Assembly: GCA_023386815.1 (NCBI GenBank)
Contig: JAEWIZ010000002.1
Span: 1 to 64,000, forward strand
Direction of reading: 5' to 3'
Source of the DNA: Bacillota bacterium
Lineage (GTDB): Bacteria > Bacillota > Clostridia > Lachnospirales > Lachnospiraceae
DNA: 64,000 bases
Shown: one piece after another, positions 28,680 to 36,822 of the stretch
Numbering within the stretch: position 1 is the stretch's first letter
Layout: the number at the start of each line of letters is the position of its first letter
Notes under the pieces: model-generated
Seen by the model: the letters and a program-made list of their open reading frames with translations, nothing else
What the model was told of the DNA's origin: nothing
The model's database searches: none
Translations under genes and position numbers: made by a program

Positions 28680-28713
28680 AGAGAGCCTTTGCTTTCTCTA
28701 GCAAAGGCTCTCT
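28680..28713. terminator. Hairpin after the yneA-like gene
   Basis: A 14-bp perfect stem (28680-28693 with 28700-28713) and a 6-base loop, 27 bases past the stop of the minus-strand gene. No clear T tract follows on either strand. Confidence 0.55.
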
Positions 28714-28740
28714 TGGGGTCAATTGAGATCATGCTATCTC

Positions 28741-29100
28741 TCATTGATAGGGATTTGCATCATCGTAGTATGGTAAAATTATAAAATTACCCGTATGTAT
28801 CTCATCGGATGTCATTCCGTTACTCAGTTTAATTTCATGTATATATTCATTCAAATCATCATATTCATCACTCATGTATGTGGAAGCGATCTCCCATAAA
28901 GTATCACCTTGTTGAATCTCAACACAGGTTACTAATTTAACCCTATCATTATTTCTAGAAGCAGTCACGGTCTTAGTAATAAATCCTACAGAAAAAATCA
29001 CTGCAAATAATAAAATAATAATACCTAAGGTCCAGACCCGCTTTTTATTCTCTCGATAATAGCTTTGGCTCTCCATAATTATTGCTGTCGTTCTGCTCAT
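28741..29100 (-). CDS. yneA: YneA-like LysM membrane protein, probable SOS cell-division inhibitor
   Basis: 119 residues: a basic cytoplasmic N-terminus, one membrane helix (about 24-46) and a single LysM domain (about 57-112) starting VEIQQGDTLWEIAS. Bacillus subtilis YneA has this layout, sits divergent from lexA and blocks division after DNA damage. The same arrangement holds here, with LexA-type boxes between the genes. GGAGG is eight bases before ATG 29100. The function is inferred from architecture and context; a general LysM protein is the alternative. Confidence 0.65.
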   Translation of the reverse strand: MSRTTAIIMESQSYYRENKKRVWTLGIIILLFAVIFSVGFITKTVTASRNNDRVKLVTCVEIQQGDTLWEIASTYMSDEYDDLNEYIHEIKLSNGMTSDEIHTGNFIILPYYDDANPYQ

Positions 29101-29321
29101 CTAACCTACCTCCAATTGATTCATTTTCTTAATCCATAATACGACGATTAATTGATAATCCTGTTAATCTTGATCTATAACCTTGATCCATAATCTTTCA
29201 TACAACTAAAATAATCTATTACGATATCAATCATTTTCTTAATTCTATTATAGGTCATGGTCATCTGATGTCTTATGATAAGAAAAAAATCAATATATTA
29301 TAAAAATCAGAACATATGATA

Positions 29322-29335
29322 CGAACATTTGTTTC
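29322..29335. promoter_or_regulatory. LexA (SOS) box 1
   Basis: CGAACATTTGTTTC matches the Gram-positive SOS consensus CGAAC-N4-GTTCG except for two bases in the second half. It is the box nearest the yneA-like gene. Confidence 0.7.
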
Positions 29336-29352
29336 TCTTGTCGTTATTATAT

Positions 29353-29366
29353 CGAACATACATTCG
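29353..29366. promoter_or_regulatory. LexA (SOS) box 2
   Basis: CGAACATACATTCG differs from CGAAC-N4-GTTCG at one position. It lies in the middle of the divergent promoter region. Confidence 0.7.
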
Positions 29367-29385
29367 TTTGTCAAGAAGAAATATA

Positions 29386-29399
29386 CGAACATATATTTT
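29386..29399. promoter_or_regulatory. LexA (SOS) box 3, weak
   Basis: CGAACATATATTTT keeps the first half-site fully and only part of the second. It is spaced 33 bases from box 2, about three helical turns. Confidence 0.5.
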
Positions 29400-29425
29400 G
29401 TTTTACAAACATTTTTTCGCTTTTC

Positions 29426-29439
29426 AGAACATAAGTTTT
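29426..29439. promoter_or_regulatory. LexA (SOS) box 4 over the lexA -35 region
   Basis: AGAACATAAGTTTT has GAAC and GTT in register with the SOS consensus and overlaps the proposed -35 box of lexA, as expected for autorepression. Confidence 0.6.
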
Positions 29440-29466
29440 GCATTATATGAATAAGTATGCTATAAT
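29438..29466 (+). promoter_or_regulatory. Probable lexA promoter
   Basis: TTGCAT (29438-29443), a 17-base spacer and TATAAT (29461-29466), 30 bases upstream of the lexA start codon. Confidence 0.65.
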
Positions 29467-29495
29467 GGTGCAAATAGGAAATGGAGGCTGACCTA

Positions 29496-30110
29496 ATGGG
29501 GTATGGTAGAATAAGTAATAAACAGAAAGAAATATTAGAGTATTTAAAATCTCAAATTATAAATAAAGGATATCCGCCGGCAGTTCGAGAAATTTGTGAA
29601 GCTGTTAAGTTAAAGTCTACATCCTCCGTTCACTCTCATCTGGAGACCCTGGAGAAGAATGGTTATATCAGACGTGACCCTTCCAAGCCTCGTGCAATTG
29701 AGATTATTGACGACGAATTTAATATGACTCGACGTGATTTGGTAAATGTTCCGATTGTAGGTACTATTACAGCAGGCCAACCAATTTTAGCTGTTGAGAA
29801 TATTGATAGCTACTTCCCGATTCCGGCTGAATACATGCCTAACGATGATACCTTTATGCTAAAGGTAAAGGGTGATAGCATGAAGAATGTAGGAATTTTC
29901 AATGGTGATAAAATACTTGTTCAGAAGCAGACTCACGCAAAAAATGGTGACTATGTTGTAGCCTTGCTTGGTGATGAGGTAACGGTAAAGACCTTCTATA
30001 AAGAGAATGGATACTATCGTCTTCAGCCGGAAAATGAAACGATGGAGCCAATTATAGTATCCGATTTAAATATTCAAGGTAAGGTAATTGGATTATTTCG
30101 TATGTTTTAA
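29496..30110 (+). CDS. lexA: LexA repressor
   Basis: About 204 residues. The N-terminal winged helix (about 1-68) contains STSSVHSHLETLEKNGYI. The C-terminal S24 peptidase domain has the self-cleavage bond Ala93-Gly94 (TITAGQP), the nucleophile Ser128 (KGDSM) and the general base Lys165 (EVTVK). LexA represses SOS genes and cleaves itself when RecA is activated. The start at ATG 29496 has GGAGG eight bases upstream; the in-frame ATG at 29481 lacks one. Divergent from the yneA-like gene, with its own boxes. Confidence 0.96.
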   Translation: MGYGRISNKQKEILEYLKSQIINKGYPPAVREICEAVKLKSTSSVHSHLETLEKNGYIRRDPSKPRAIEIIDDEFNMTRRDLVNVPIVGTITAGQPILAVENIDSYFPIPAEYMPNDDTFMLKVKGDSMKNVGIFNGDKILVQKQTHAKNGDYVVALLGDEVTVKTFYKENGYYRLQPENETMEPIIVSDLNIQGKVIGLFRMF

Positions 30111-30155
30111 TTCATGGAAAAGCGAATTAACAAATCAAATAAATTTTTACGCAAA

Positions 30156-30197
30156 AAAGAGAGTTGTTTCTCAAATTTATGATGAACAGCTCTCTTT
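30156..30197. terminator. Bidirectional terminator between lexA and rsfS
   Basis: A 13-base imperfect stem (30156-30168 with 30185-30197), with A and T tracts at the two ends, in the 106-base gap between converging genes. Confidence 0.65.
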
Positions 30198-30216
30198 CTA
30201 TTATATATAATCGTAA

Positions 30217-30570
30217 TTAGTCTAACTGCTCTTTACTAACTAACTTTCCATCTCTCCAGATACGCTCAAGATTATAAAATAATCTATCTTCTTTTGAAAA
30301 TACATGTACAACAACATCGCCGTAATCCATCAAAATCCAACTTGCTGAACGAACACCCTCAATTCTTTTTGGTTCATAACCATTCTTACTAAGGTTATCT
30401 GATACAGAATTAACTAAAGCATCCACCTGTGATGAGTTGGTACCATTTGCGATAATAAAATAATCAGCTATGATAGATATATCTTTAATTTCAATAACCT
30501 GTATATCTTCACCCTTTTTCTCCTCTAAGGCTTCGTATGCCAATTTTACCATTTTCTTTGAATTGTCCAT
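30217..30570 (-). CDS. rsfS: Ribosomal silencing factor RsfS
   Basis: 117 residues, the full family length, with ISIIADYFIIANGTNSSQVDAL, SWILMDYGDVVVHVF and the F/YYNLERIW ending typical of RsfS/Iojap. It binds L14 of the large subunit and blocks subunit joining in starvation. ATG 30570 follows AAAGGGG. Last gene of the nadD-yqeK-rsfS series, but a 151-base inverted-repeat element separates it from yqeK. Confidence 0.93.
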   Translation of the reverse strand: MDNSKKMVKLAYEALEEKKGEDIQVIEIKDISIIADYFIIANGTNSSQVDALVNSVSDNLSKNGYEPKRIEGVRSASWILMDYGDVVVHVFSKEDRLFYNLERIWRDGKLVSKEQLD

Positions 30571-30599
30571 AACAATCCCCTTTCATTCATTTAATCTAA

Positions 30600-30750
30600 T
30601 AGACGATTGCGAAACTCAAAAACTGCTGCTATTTTTTATACAATTGATGCATGTTCCTGAGCGAAATTTAGCCGTATACAGCATGGAGCGAAGGAATTTG
30701 CATCAGTTGTATGAAAAAATTCATAAACTATAGTGTTTCGCAATTGCATA
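30600..30750. mobile_element. MITE-like inverted-repeat element with 11-bp flanking direct repeats
   Basis: The two ends are inverted repeats around a shared ATTGCGAAAC (left 30600-30617, right 30733-30750), and complementarity continues inward: TATACAATTGATGCA on the left faces TGCATCAGTTGTATG on the right. ATTTAATCTAA is present on both sides (30589-30599 and 30751-30761), as a target-site duplication would be. There is no ORF inside. It sits in the yqeK-rsfS gap and could fold as a long hairpin in the transcript. Confidence 0.75.
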
Positions 30751-30806
30751 ATTTAATCTAAAGTCCGGTCATTATTAAGAATTAATTATCTCAACCTGTA
30801 TTCAGC

Positions 30807-31382
30807 CTATTGGATCGAAATTTTATCTCGATAATAATGATATGTGTCAATGGTCATGGTATCGATATCCTGGTTGCTTGCCCGAAGATAATCTAGTACA
30901 TTTTCTGCTACCATTGCTACTGCTATATCAATATCATTATATGCCATTTTTCGTATCACCTCTATTCTTGGAAGAGGTCTACGATATGGTTCGATATAAT
31001 CTGCTGTAAATATAATTTTTTCTAATAAACTCATAGCCGGACGTCCTGTAGTGTGATAAGTAATCGCGCTTATAATCTGGTCATCCTGAATGCCATATTT
31101 TATTCTTGCATAAATAGCCCCGACCTTCGCATGAAGTAAAAATGGGCATTTTACTTCAATGTCTGTGACAGGTAAACCGTAATTTTGACATTCGTCCAGC
31201 AACTGTTCATTGGAAAGATACTTTGCACAATCATGGAGAATACCGGCTATCTTAGCCCTTTCCATGTCAAAGCCATGAATAAGAGCCAGATCACAGGCTA
31301 CCTCCTCCACGCCAAGGCTGTGTAGATATCTCTTTTCTGATAATACTTTCTTTAAGTTTTTACTAATCTCGTCAAATTCCAT
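30807..31382 (-). CDS. yqeK: HD-domain hydrolase YqeK
   Basis: 191 residues with the HD signature GILHDCAKYL and the later LLHAKVGA and TYHTTGRP segments. YqeK-family proteins are symmetrical Ap4A hydrolases in Firmicutes, producing two ADP. It lies between nadD and rsfS as in many Firmicutes. Its start codon overlaps the nadD stop at 31382, indicating coupling. Confidence 0.92.
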   Translation of the reverse strand: MEFDEISKNLKKVLSEKRYLHSLGVEEVACDLALIHGFDMERAKIAGILHDCAKYLSNEQLLDECQNYGLPVTDIEVKCPFLLHAKVGAIYARIKYGIQDDQIISAITYHTTGRPAMSLLEKIIFTADYIEPYRRPLPRIEVIRKMAYNDIDIAVAMVAENVLDYLRASNQDIDTMTIDTYHYYRDKISIQ

Positions 31383-32005
31383 TATCTTGTTTCTCCCGAA
31401 GCTGCACTGTATAAATGCTTACTTTCGATATAATTAAGTACCGGGCCTGGTAAATAGTAACGTATTGATTTTCTTGCTGCCACTCGCTCTCTAATATTGC
31501 AGGAGGATACTTGCACTGTCGGCATATCTATTAATATAATATTAGCATTAAATTGACTTTTTAGTAATCGTATTTGTTTTTGCAAAGCCTCCTGATCTGC
31601 ATGATCTCTGTTAGCTGCAGCAACGATACAGTTGTTAAAGATAATTTGAGGTTGATACCATTCGTGCATCATAAAAAGAGAATCCGCTCCTACAATAAAG
31701 TAGTATTCAGTGTCTGGATTCTGCTCCTTAAGTATGGACATTGTATCCGCAGTGTAGGTCATTCCTTCCCGTTCCATCTCAATGGTAGACAAGCCAAAAT
31801 GAGGATTTTCCTGTATTGCTAATTGTATCATATCAATACGCTGCTGCTCAGTTATATCCTCTGGCTTTGTTTTATGCGGCGGGTTCTTTGAAGGGATAAA
31901 CAACACCATATCAAGACCAAGCTGTTCATATGCATTTTCTGCTAGGAATAAATGGCCAAAATGAATTGGATTAAAGGTTCCGCCCATGATTCCAATCTTT
32001 TTCAT
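31382..32005 (-). CDS. nadD: Nicotinate-nucleotide adenylyltransferase
   Basis: About 207 residues. It joins ATP and nicotinate mononucleotide in NAD synthesis. The nucleotide-binding GGTFNPIHFGHL near the start and the C-terminal SSCNIRERV (the ISSTxxR-type motif) are visible. The start is ambiguous: ATG 32005 (MKKIGIMGG) gives the usual family N-terminus with AAAGG 12 bases upstream, while ATG 32017 lies too close to it. It overlaps yqeK by one base. Confidence 0.94.
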   Translation of the reverse strand: MKKIGIMGGTFNPIHFGHLFLAENAYEQLGLDMVLFIPSKNPPHKTKPEDITEQQRIDMIQLAIQENPHFGLSTIEMEREGMTYTADTMSILKEQNPDTEYYFIVGADSLFMMHEWYQPQIIFNNCIVAAANRDHADQEALQKQIRLLKSQFNANIILIDMPTVQVSSCNIRERVAARKSIRYYLPGPVLNYIESKHLYSAASGETR

Positions 32006-32043
32006 GTTTATGTCCATACCTTTCAAACAAATATTACTTTTCC

Positions 32044-32358
32044 TTATTCTGCTGTTTTTACTTTCTTCTCTTTAGGAAGTTCGATTTTCTTCTTATCCTT
32101 AGACTCCCTATATAGGACAATTTTCTTTCCAATAACTTGAACCACCTCGGATCGGGTACGCTCAGCTAACATCGCCGCCAGCTCCTTCGGCTCATCCATA
32201 CAATTCTTTAATACTGCAATCTTTATCAGTTCTCTTGCTTCTAATGCCTCATCCACACCTTGAGTCAATTCTGGTGTCAAGGAAGATTTACCAATCTGGT
32301 AAATCGGATCTATCGTCATAGCAAGTCCTTTTAAATATGCTCTCTGCTTCGTTGTCAT
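32044..32358 (-). CDS. yhbY: YhbY-type RNA-binding protein (CRM domain)
   Basis: About 104 residues with a CRM domain (about 2-95), including KQRAYLKGLA, the IGKSSLT loop and IAVLKNC. YhbY associates with pre-50S particles. ATG 32358 has AGGAG seven bases upstream; the longer frame to 32430 is not supported. A Lys/Glu-rich tail of about 15 residues follows the domain. It sits between obgE and nadD, the usual Firmicutes order. Confidence 0.9.
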   Translation of the reverse strand: MTTKQRAYLKGLAMTIDPIYQIGKSSLTPELTQGVDEALEARELIKIAVLKNCMDEPKELAAMLAERTRSEVVQVIGKKIVLYRESKDKKKIELPKEKKVKTAE

Positions 32359-32452
32359 CTGTAAACTCCTTTCAAACAAATAATAAAAATTCAAAGGTAA
32401 ATAAATCAAAAAACTACGGCTATTTTTCACTACCTATATTGTTTCGCCCTCA

Positions 32453-33736
32453 TTATTTATAATAATCAAACTGCAATCCGTACATTCTAACGGTATCGCC
32501 TTCCTGAATTCCTGCTTCTTCCAGTTGTTCCAATATACCATTGGTCTTTAAGAAATTCTGGAAGAATTCAAAGCCCTTCTCTGAATCCAAGTTCGTATAA
32601 CCTAACATTCGCTCAATACGAGGTCCTTCCACAACAAATAAATGCTCGTCCTCCTGCCAAACCTCATAAGGCAATGATGACTGCGCCATATCTTCTATGA
32701 AGAACTCTTTTTCAAATACGATAGGAGCCTGATCTAAATTATTCAGCATTCCCTTAACATGATAAAGCAATTCTTTCATCCCCTTACCACTTACAGCTGA
32801 AATTGCAAATACAGGAATTCCTTGGGGCTCAAAAGCATCTTTTATTTTTTTAATAACCTCCTCGGCTTCCTCCTGTGAAAGTGCATCTACTTTATTAGCT
32901 GCAATTACCTGAGGACGCTTGGCCAATTCAGGATTATAAGCCTCCAGCTCTGCATTGATCAGGTTAATATCCTCAATTGGATCTCTTCCTTCTGTTGATG
33001 CAGAATCTACCAGATGGACAATTACCTTCGTACGCTCAATGTGGCGCAAGAATTCATGTCCTAGTCCAAGCCCTTCCGAAGCACCCTCAATTAGTCCGGG
33101 AATATCAGCGATGACAAAGCCGCCGCCCTCCATATCGACTACTCCAAGATTTGGACTAAGTGTAGTAAAATGATAATTACCAATCTTAGGTCTGGCATTA
33201 GTCACTCGTGATAATAATGTGGACTTTCCTACATTCGGGAAACCAACTAAGCCAACATCGGCAATAACTTTAAGCTCCAGTATAACATCCATCTCCTGGG
33301 CTTTCTGACCAGGCTGTGCATACTTCGGAGCCTGCATAGTTGGCGTGGCATAATGCTGATTGCCCTTTCCACCTTTTCCGCCCTTAAGAATTACCTCCCT
33401 GGAATGACCCTGAGACATATCTACAACTACTTTTCCAGTTTCTTTTTCACGAATTACCGTTCCTTGAGGAACTTTGATGATTAAATCTTCCCCATCTTTT
33501 CCATGACAGCGCTTCTTAGAACCACTTTCTCCATCCTGGGCACTGTATTTTCGGATATATCGAAAATCAGACAGCGTATTTAAGCCTTCATCTACCTCAA
33601 AAATCAGATCTCCACCCTTGCCGCCGTCTCCGCCGTCTGGACCGCCTGCCGGAACAAAGATTTCTCTACGGAAGCTGACATGACCATCGCCACCTTTACC
33701 GGATCTGATATGAATTTCCGCTCTATCTGCAAACAT
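32453..33736 (-). CDS. obgE: Obg/CgtA GTPase
   Basis: 427 residues: the glycine-rich Obg fold (about 1-158), a GTPase domain (about 159-330) with G1 GFPNVGKST, G3 DIPGLIEGA and G4 ANKVD, and a C-terminal OCT domain (about 350-427), the long form found in Firmicutes. It acts in large-subunit assembly and (p)ppGpp response. Monocistronic start at ATG 33736, with an AAAGGTG before it. A gap of about 570 bases holding an inverted-repeat element separates it from rpmA. Confidence 0.96.
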   Translation of the reverse strand: MFADRAEIHIRSGKGGDGHVSFRREIFVPAGGPDGGDGGKGGDLIFEVDEGLNTLSDFRYIRKYSAQDGESGSKKRCHGKDGEDLIIKVPQGTVIREKETGKVVVDMSQGHSREVILKGGKGGKGNQHYATPTMQAPKYAQPGQKAQEMDVILELKVIADVGLVGFPNVGKSTLLSRVTNARPKIGNYHFTTLSPNLGVVDMEGGGFVIADIPGLIEGASEGLGLGHEFLRHIERTKVIVHLVDSASTEGRDPIEDINLINAELEAYNPELAKRPQVIAANKVDALSQEEAEEVIKKIKDAFEPQGIPVFAISAVSGKGMKELLYHVKGMLNNLDQAPIVFEKEFFIEDMAQSSLPYEVWQEDEHLFVVEGPRIERMLGYTNLDSEKGFEFFQNFLKTNGILEQLEEAGIQEGDTVRMYGLQFDYYK

Positions 33737-33887
33737 ATTCGCACCTTTCCCAATGATAATCGGATCATAAATAAACCATTCCTTTTATCACTGTCTCACT
33801 AAAACAATATTTTACCTGCTTTAAAAAGATAATACTCTAATAAAGCAATTATCGTTATATTTACTATCTACGATCAAAGCTTTTCAT

Positions 33888-33980
33888 GACCTTCAACCAT
33901 CGTTATTTCACGATCTACAATCATCGCTTTTTTATGATCTACAATCATTATTACCAATATCTTCAACGCTTATTATAATA
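33888..33980. repeat. Degenerate tandem repeats of about 24 bp
   Basis: Four diverged copies related to GATCTACAATCATCGCTTTTTTA run through the leader of obgE (starts near 33888, 33912, 33936 and 33959). They are non-coding and AT-rich. Probably slippage products. Confidence 0.5.
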
Positions 33981-34007
33981 AGATTTTTTCGTAAATACAA
34001 CCACCCT

Positions 34008-34247
34008 ACGGTTAAGATTCCTTATAAAATCTCTTTTTAAAGAAAGTCATGTACAACCACTGTATAACGCTGATGAATATGCGAGAATCTAAGTTCAGAT
34101 GGCGCAGACCGGCATCTAGTGGTCGCCCGCACTTGGCGAGCACTGGATGGTAAGGCAAGTCCAGATGAACATAGATTCGCGCATATTCATCTTCACTATC
34201 CCTGGTGCAATACATTTTTTCCAGATTTTACAACGAATCTTAACCGT
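34008..34247. mobile_element. 240-bp near-palindromic element
   Basis: A perfect 13-bp terminal inverted repeat (ACGGTTAAGATTC at 34008-34020 and its complement at 34235-34247) encloses further inverted pairs: GATGAATATGCG (34072-34083) with CGCATATTCATC (34180-34191), and GAATCTA with TAGATTC. The centre holds a separate hairpin near 34115-34146. The middle is clearly GC-richer than the flanks. No target duplication is obvious. The short ORFs inside are by-products of the structure. MITE-like, or a structured RNA. Confidence 0.7.
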
Positions 34248-34250
34248 CAT

Positions 34251-34288
34251 AAAAAACCCCAAATTCAGGATCACTCGAGAATTTGGGG
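34251..34288 (-). terminator. Terminator of the rplU-prp-rpmA operon
   Basis: A perfect 10-bp stem (34257-34266 with 34279-34288) followed on the minus strand by six T residues, 20 bases past the rpmA stop. Confidence 0.9.
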
Positions 34289-34307
34289 TTATCAACGAAT
34301 GCTATAA

Positions 34308-34595
34308 TTATTTTGCTTCTACAGGGTAAACACTTGCTTGTTTCTTATCTCTACCCTTACGTTCAAACTTAACAACGCCGTCAACTAAAGCAAATAATGT
34401 ATCATCGCCGCCGCGTCCTACATTAACGCCTGGATGAATCTTTGTTCCGCGCTGTCTGTAAAGAATATTTCCTGCAAGAACAAATTGACCATCTGCTCTT
34501 TTTGCACCCAATCTCTTGGACTCGGAATCTCTACCGTTCTTGGTAGAACCAACACCCTTTTTATGAGCGAAAAATTGAAGGTTCATTCTTAACAT
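34308..34595 (-). CDS. rpmA: Ribosomal protein L27 with Prp-cleaved N-terminal extension
   Basis: 95 residues. The mature part starts at the HKKG motif, with [14 protein letters not shown] following. In Firmicutes L27 is made with a short leader ending in an FF-A type site (here [10 protein letters not shown]) that the protease Prp must remove, because the mature N-terminus reaches the peptidyl-transferase centre. The protease gene lies directly upstream. GGAGG is eight bases before ATG 34595. Confidence 0.97.
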   Translation of the reverse strand: MLRMNLQFFAHKKGVGSTKNGRDSESKRLGAKRADGQFVLAGNILYRQRGTKIHPGVNVGRGGDDTLFALVDGVVKFERKGRDKKQASVYPVEAK

Positions 34596-34680
34596 GTTCT
34601 ACACCTCCTACATTCTAATTAACAAACGAATCCGCTTGCTGACCTACAAATGAATCTATATCATCTGCTTTATATCTACT

Positions 34681-35013
34681 TTACTTGGAATCCACCTGAA
34701 TAATCTTAATATACCTGGATGAATATTCATCTACAACTCCTTGAAGCCCTAAAGCTAAGGAGCTTAATAAAAGATTTGCATTGCTGCTCATGGGTGATTC
34801 CACATGAAATTCTATCCTGCCATCCTTCTCATCCTGTTCCAACTTGAACCGATCTGAAGTAAAGCTTTCCATAGAATTAATGGTATTGATTACTAATGCT
34901 GAAACTGCTGAACATACAATATCACTACCATATTCGGAGAAATTAGCATGTCCCTCTAGCTTAAAACCAGTAATCAAATTCTCTGCATTTTTATAAATGG
35001 ATACTTTGATCAT
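34681..35013 (-). CDS. prp: Ribosomal-processing cysteine protease Prp
   Basis: 110 residues of the YsxB/Prp family. The catalytic pair is visible: His22 (EGHANFSEYG) and Cys34 (DIVCSAVSAL). It cleaves the N-terminal extension of ribosomal protein L27, and rpmA is the next gene. It lies between rplU and rpmA, the conserved position in Firmicutes, 13 bases after the rplU stop. Confidence 0.94.
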   Translation of the reverse strand: MIKVSIYKNAENLITGFKLEGHANFSEYGSDIVCSAVSALVINTINSMESFTSDRFKLEQDEKDGRIEFHVESPMSSNANLLLSSLALGLQGVVDEYSSRYIKIIQVDSK

Positions 35014-35026
35014 ATCTCATTCCCTA

Positions 35027-35335
35027 TTATGCGTTGATTTTTTCAATCTTTACCTTGGTATATGGCTGTCTATGACCATTTTTCTTGTGATATCCGGATT
35101 TTCTCTTGTATCTGTAGACAATAACTTTTTTGTTCTTGCCTTCTTCAACAATCGTTGCTGCTACAGTTGCATTAGCTACAGTAGGGTTACCTACTACTAA
35201 TTTGTCATCTTTGTTCACTGCAAGCACTTGATCGAAAGTAAAAGTTGATCCTTCTACTCCGAGCTTTTCAACTTTAATGATATCGCCTTCCGCTACCTTG
35301 TACTGTTTTCCACCAGTTGCAATAATTGCGTACAT
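35027..35335 (-). CDS. rplU: Ribosomal protein L21
   Basis: 102 residues with [13 protein letters not shown] at the start and [20 protein letters not shown] near the end, the full family length. ATG 35335 has GGAGG seven bases upstream. First gene of the rplU-prp-rpmA operon. The leader of about 75 bases may contain an L21-type autoregulatory structure, which I did not resolve. Confidence 0.97.
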   Translation of the reverse strand: MYAIIATGGKQYKVAEGDIIKVEKLGVEGSTFTFDQVLAVNKDDKLVVGNPTVANATVAATIVEEGKNKKVIVYRYKRKSGYHKKNGHRQPYTKVKIEKINA

Positions 35336-35419
35336 CTTGGCACCTCCTATTATCATTACTCGCCAACTATGGTGACTGATTACTCAGTTCTTTTACCTCG
35401 TTGTGCGGCACACTAAATT

Positions 35420-35448
35420 ATGTTAGCATAGAGTATACTGTTTGTCAA
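35420..35448 (-). promoter_or_regulatory. Promoter of the rplU operon
   Basis: On the minus strand TTGACA (35448-35443), a 17-base spacer and TAACAT (35425-35420), giving a leader of about 75 bases before rplU. Confidence 0.75.
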
Positions 35449-35486
35449 TGAAATTTTTAACATATATCATCATGTTCTTGCATAAA

Positions 35487-36185
35487 CTAGGAACCAAACT
35501 CGACCTGACTTGCGTGTTCCTCTTCCTCTTTTTCGAGAAAAGGCTTAATTATTTTATAAAGCATTTCATTATCATATACATAACTCATATGATCTTCACC
35601 CTCCAGAATTTGCAGCGTACTCCTAGGAATACACTCTGCTATATGTCTGGTGTGCATTTCACGAATCATATCCTTACTGCCTGCCAAAACCAGTGTTTCT
35701 ATCTTTATTTTAGACAAATCCTCATCCTCAATATTCGGTTGCGTCACCATCAATTTATAGTTTGGATTTCTAGTAAATAGATAAATTAATTGAAAGCTTC
35801 TGAAATACCGAGCTTTTATTCCATCGGGCTTAACATTTGCACCGCTTATGATTAGCTTCGATAACAAGCCCGGATTGTGTGCCGCCAGAAGTAAGCCTAA
35901 TATGCCGCCATCACTAAAACCATATAAAATCGGTTGTTCCACATTCAATACCTGGATAAATGTTGCAATATCCTTCGCCATCGATACATAATCCAGTTCC
36001 TTGACCTTCGTACTTCTTCCATGTCCCCGGCTATCGATTGCATACACCGTATAGTTTTCAGCTAATTTCGATATCAGCTTTAGAAAAATTTTATGATCTT
36101 CTCCGTTTCCATGAAGCAATATAATGGGAGTTCCCTGACCCGTTTTCTCATAGTAAAGTTCAATATCATTCACCTTTTGATACAT
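35487..36185 (-). CDS. Alpha/beta-hydrolase
   Basis: 232 residues with the oxyanion segment ILLHGNGED, the nucleophile elbow YGFSDGG (Ser in GxSxG), a late Asp in LVLAGSKDMI and His in GEDHMSY. The fold is certain and the substrate is not; related proteins are esterases or peroxidase-like hydrolases. GGAGG is seven bases before ATG 36185. A single gene between ybaK and rplU. Confidence 0.82.
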   Translation of the reverse strand: MYQKVNDIELYYEKTGQGTPIILLHGNGEDHKIFLKLISKLAENYTVYAIDSRGHGRSTKVKELDYVSMAKDIATFIQVLNVEQPILYGFSDGGILGLLLAAHNPGLLSKLIISGANVKPDGIKARYFRSFQLIYLFTRNPNYKLMVTQPNIEDEDLSKIKIETLVLAGSKDMIREMHTRHIAECIPRSTLQILEGEDHMSYVYDNEMLYKIIKPFLEKEEEEHASQVEFGS

Positions 36186-36257
36186 AGACTTTCCTCCGAT
36201 CCATGGCGTTTACGAGGTTTTTGCATAAATCTTCTGTATTTTGGGACAGCTTATAAC

Positions 36258-36728
36258 TTAAGTCGTTAAATCACACAAGGTGGCTCCCACATACTCGATG
36301 AGCTTCTCTCCGGGTATACAAAGCTGACATCCTCTCACTCCGGCACTGACTGTTATGTCATCATATAATATAGCTGTCTCATCAAAATAGGTGGGGAATT
36401 TTTTCTTCATACCAATGGGAGAACATCCCCCACGAATATATCCCGTTATTCCAAGCAAATCCTTTACATGCAGCATCTCAATTTTTTTATCACCGATCAT
36501 AGAAGCCGCTTTTTTCAAGTCAAGTTCCAGGTTGACAGGGATGCAAAACACAACATAGCCTTTCTTCTCCCCTTTTGCCACCAAGGTCTTAAATACCTGT
36601 TCCGGAGGCATATGAATCAAGTCCGCTACATGCTCACCGCCCAGATTGTTTTCATCAACTTCATATTCTATTGCTTGATATGGGATACCTGCCTGTTCCA
36701 ACAGCCGCATCGCATTTGTCTTATTCAT
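36258..36728 (-). CDS. ybaK: Cys-tRNA(Pro) deacylase YbaK/EbsC
   Basis: About 156 residues of the YbaK editing family: PPEQVFKTLVAKGEKKGYVV, the LDLKKAA helix, and GGCSPIGMKKKFPTY with the conserved GxxSP loop. It removes Cys mischarged on tRNA-Pro. ATG 36728 has GGAAGG six bases upstream; the longer frame to 36785 is unsupported. No operon partner is clear. Confidence 0.9.
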   Translation of the reverse strand: MNKTNAMRLLEQAGIPYQAIEYEVDENNLGGEHVADLIHMPPEQVFKTLVAKGEKKGYVVFCIPVNLELDLKKAASMIGDKKIEMLHVKDLLGITGYIRGGCSPIGMKKKFPTYFDETAILYDDITVSAGVRGCQLCIPGEKLIEYVGATLCDLTT

Positions 36729-36822
36729 ATAAATCCTTCCTTTGTAACAGAAAGCATCTCTACCTACATCTTCTTTTTCTTTCAACTTCAGGATAAAGAA
36801 GATAATGTCTAATCAGAGTAAT

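Noticed and set aside
28680..28713. Small RNA at the hairpin downstream of the yneA-like gene
   Set aside because: The hairpin is explained by transcript end formation and no separate promoter is visible.
34012..34329. Several 60-67 codon reading frames on both strands between obgE and rpmA
   Set aside because: They lie in or overlap the 240-bp inverted-repeat element, mirror each other through it, and have no ribosome sites.
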